This document shows positions 13,339-15,278 of a stretch of DNA of 15,278 nt, piece by piece. Made by a program: the position numbers and the translations under genes. The notes beneath the pieces were generated by a model. That model saw only the letters and a program-made list of their open reading frames with translations. It had not been told where the DNA came from and did not search any database. The stretch's first letter is position 1; every line of letters begins with the position of its first letter. Source of the DNA: Candidatus Nomurabacteria bacterium GW2011_GWF2_43_8 (GTDB lineage: Bacteria > Patescibacteriota > Minisyncoccia > Phycocordibacterales > UBA9973); NCBI GenBank assembly GCA_001000035.1, contig LCGX01000014.1, positions 1 to 15,278 on the forward strand, in the 5' to 3' direction.

Positions 13339-15083
13339 AACCTGAAACCAGACAATGCCAGAATTGTAAAAATAAATTCACCATCGAGCCGGATGATTTT
13401 TCTTTCTACGAAAAGATAAAAATTTCTCCGCCGACTTGGTGCCCGGAGTGTAGGCAGATGAGACGAATGAGTTTCCGCAATGAACGTAATCTATTCAAGA
13501 AAAAATGCGACAAGACTGGGCAAAATATCATATCTGTATTTTCTCCCAACTCGCCCTTTAAAGTTTATAATCGTGCATATTTTGACAATGGTGAATTTGA
13601 TCCTATGGTATTTGGTTGTGAATTTGATTTCTCTCGTCCCTTTTTTGAACAATTTAAAGAGCTTATGCTTTCTGTACCTTTTCCAGCTTTGAGCGTTAGT
13701 GTTTCAGAAAATTGCGAATACAACAACGATATGAGTAGGTCCAAAGACTGTTATTTATGTTCTCGTACGCATGATTCTAGTAATATGCTTTATACATATC
13801 GAGGTAATCATTCAAGAGATTGCGTGGATTGTACGCAAGCAGTAAAAAAATCCGAATTTCTATATGAATGCATAGAGTGCGCCACTTGTAGTAACGGGAG
13901 CTTTTTGTATTTTTGTGAAAATTGCTCTAGTTCTAATTTTCTTTGGAACTGTAAAAATTGTTTAGATTGTTTTATGTGCTCTAATCTTCGCAATGGACAA
14001 TATTGTTTCAAAAACCAAAAATTTACAAAGGAAGAATATTTACAAAAAGTTGCTGAATATCAACTTAATTCATTCAAAGATTTGGAAAAGACAAAAAAGG
14101 AGTTTGAGGAGTTCAATAAAAAATCTATTAGAAAATATTTAAATATTACCAACTCTCAGAATTGCACCGGCGACAACATAATAAACTCCAAAAATGCGAT
14201 TATGTGTTTCGGCGCGAAGTCGGTTGAAGATGTGAAATATCTCTGGGATGTAATGCTTTACAAGAATTCAATGGACTGCTATAGCGGAGGTAGAAATAAC
14301 GAACTTATTTACGAATGCACGGCAGTGGCAGGATCTTATAATTGCCATTTTTGCGTTCGCGCACCTGATTGTTATGATGTTTCTTATTCAATGCACATAC
14401 ATGATTCAAAGAATTTATTTGGTTGTATATCGCTTAGGAATAAAGAATATTGTATTTTAAATAAACAATATTCAAAAGAGGAATATGAAAAGTTAAAAGA
14501 AAGGATCATTGAACACATGAAACGCACCGGGGAATATGGCGAGTTTTTTCCCATGAGCTTGTCGCAATTTGAGTACAATGCGACAATTGCGCAGGAATAT
14601 TTCCCCAAAACAAAAGAAGAGGTATTAAGAGAAGGGTTAAGGTGGAACGATCCGGATACTAAAAGTTACACTATTACGGTAAAGCCGGAAGATTTACCGG
14701 ATAATGTTAAATTTGTAAATGAAGATATTCTCAAAGAAACCATCGGCTGCGCTCACGCAAGTGCTTGCGAGCATGGATGCAGCACTGCTTTTAAAATGAT
14801 CCCACGCGAACTTGAGTTCTACAAAAGAATGAATCTTGCCTTGCCTCGTCTCTGTCCAAACTGCCGTCACTATGGAAGAATAAGTAAATTAAACCCTCTC
14901 AAACTTTGGCATAGAAAGTGCCAATGCGCGGGCACAAAATCAGAAAATGGTATTTATAAAAATCTAGCAAAGCACTATCTTCATGGTGAAGAATTTTGTC
15001 CTAATGAATTTGAAACAAGTTACGCTCCAGATAAACCAGAAATAGTTTATTGCGAAAAATGTTATCAACAGGAGGTATATTAA
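13335..15083 (+). CDS. Cysteine-rich zinc-ribbon protein with duplicated core, unknown function
   Basis: A 582-residue protein with 40 cysteines. Residues 8-58 form a ribbon-like unit: CQNC, then FTIEPDDFSFYEK, then CPECR and KKKC. A cysteine-rich core follows in two copies, residues about 142-235 and 291-384, aligned without gaps at an offset of 149. Cysteines 142/291, 166/315, 179/328, 197/346, 215/364 and 224/373 match, and each copy ends LRNxxYCxxNxxxxKEEY. A second ribbon-like unit lies at 478-529. There is no signal peptide or membrane segment, so it is probably cytoplasmic and binds several metal ions, likely zinc. I recall such proteins as common and uncharacterised in Patescibacteria. 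The start overlaps the purL stop (ATGA). The core region is more AT-rich than purL. Confidence 0.85.
   Translation: MKPETRQCQNCKNKFTIEPDDFSFYEKIKISPPTWCPECRQMRRMSFRNERNLFKKKCDKTGQNIISVFSPNSPFKVYNRAYFDNGEFDPMVFGCEFDFSRPFFEQFKELMLSVPFPALSVSVSENCEYNNDMSRSKDCYLCSRTHDSSNMLYTYRGNHSRDCVDCTQAVKKSEFLYECIECATCSNGSFLYFCENCSSSNFLWNCKNCLDCFMCSNLRNGQYCFKNQKFTKEEYLQKVAEYQLNSFKDLEKTKKEFEEFNKKSIRKYLNITNSQNCTGDNIINSKNAIMCFGAKSVEDVKYLWDVMLYKNSMDCYSGGRNNELIYECTAVAGSYNCHFCVRAPDCYDVSYSMHIHDSKNLFGCISLRNKEYCILNKQYSKEEYEKLKERIIEHMKRTGEYGEFFPMSLSQFEYNATIAQEYFPKTKEEVLREGLRWNDPDTKSYTITVKPEDLPDNVKFVNEDILKETIGCAHASACEHGCSTAFKMIPRELEFYKRMNLALPRLCPNCRHYGRISKLNPLKLWHRKCQCAGTKSENGIYKNLAKHYLHGEEFCPNEFETSYAPDKPEIVYCEKCYQQEVY
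15070..15076 (+). promoter_or_regulatory. Perfect Shine-Dalgarno for the second cysteine-rich gene
   Basis: AGGAGGT followed by 9 bases and the ATG at 15086. It lies within the last codons of the upstream gene. It is the only strong Shine-Dalgarno I found before a start in this window. Confidence 0.8.
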
Positions 15084-15085
15084 AT

Positions 15086-15278
15086 ATGGAAAACGAAACA
15101 AAAACACATTCGGCGAGCTCAGTGTCTACGACCTGCCAAAATTGCAAACATGAGTTTACTATAGAACCGGATGATTTTGGATTTTATGAAAAAATGAGGG
15201 TACCGACACCAGAAAAATGCCCGCAGTGCCGACAACAGCTTCGAATGCTTTTTAGAAATTTCAAGACTCTTTACAAGA
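15086..15278 (+). CDS. Second cysteine-rich zinc-ribbon protein, cut by the window end
   Basis: The first 64 residues of a paralogue of the preceding gene, still open at the window end. After a polar N-terminal extension of about 16 residues, CQNC, then FTIEPDDFGFYEKM, then CPQCRQQLRMLFRN repeats residues 8-50 of the upstream protein almost exactly. The CxxC pairs and the FTIEPDDF segment are intact, so the ribbon should fold and bind metal. The gap to the previous stop is only 2 bases and a perfect Shine-Dalgarno precedes it, so it is co-transcribed with its neighbour and probably with purL. The function is unknown, and whether it has the duplicated core cannot be seen here. Confidence 0.85.
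   Translation, partial: MENETKTHSASSVSTTCQNCKHEFTIEPDDFGFYEKMRVPTPEKCPQCRQQLRMLFRNFKTLYK

Noticed and set aside
13758..14486. DNA-level tandem repeat or CRISPR-like array in the cysteine-rich gene
   Set aside because: The repetition is at the protein level with an offset of 149 residues; the DNA copies differ and there are no regular short repeats and spacers.

Overview
The window looks like a chromosomal fragment of a small-genome bacterium of the Candidate Phyla Radiation (Patescibacteria, Parcubacteria-like). This is inferred from four things seen together: very tight packing with ATGA overlaps; many genes whose -10 box lies 6-7 bases before the start codon and which have no Shine-Dalgarno, so their transcripts should be leaderless; a sigma factor paired with a DUF5667-type membrane protein; and tandem cysteine-rich zinc-ribbon proteins of a type I associate with these lineages. 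UGA is used as a stop, so genetic code 11 fits better than code 25.

Bases 1-4148 form an AT-rich accessory block. It holds five Nudix hydrolase genes, the fifth split by a one-base frameshift. An SDR-family protein lacking its catalytic tyrosine sits among them. A cyclase/formamidase-like hydrolase and a short O6-alkylguanine-DNA alkyltransferase follow. Most of these genes carry their own leaderless promoter, so they may work as separate transcription units. The shared theme is probably clean-up of damaged or surplus nucleotides and of alkylated DNA.

Bases 4149-4365 are non-coding, with inverted repeats, an extended -10 promoter and a hairpin just before the next start codon. Bases 4366-5925 encode an ECF-like sigma factor and a single-pass membrane protein with a DUF5667-like extracellular part, a probable sigma/regulator pair.

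Bases 5947-8919 carry guaB and purA, the two enzymes that split IMP towards GMP and AMP, from a strong leaderless promoter and ending at a hairpin terminator. That terminator lies inside the 3' end of a convergent gene. The convergent minus-strand operon (10384 to 8839) encodes a YvcK/CofD-like protein and a HAD hydrolase. A 62-base divergent promoter region, in which the two -35 hexamers overlap, separates it from purL. The PurL here is long, with a PurS-like N-terminus and no glutaminase domain.

purL overlaps by ATGA a 582-residue protein with 40 cysteines. This protein has a duplicated cysteine-rich core and a zinc-ribbon-like unit at each end. A paralogue follows behind the only perfect Shine-Dalgarno I found and runs off the window. 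This tandem pair, of unknown function and tied to a purine gene, is the least understood part of the window.
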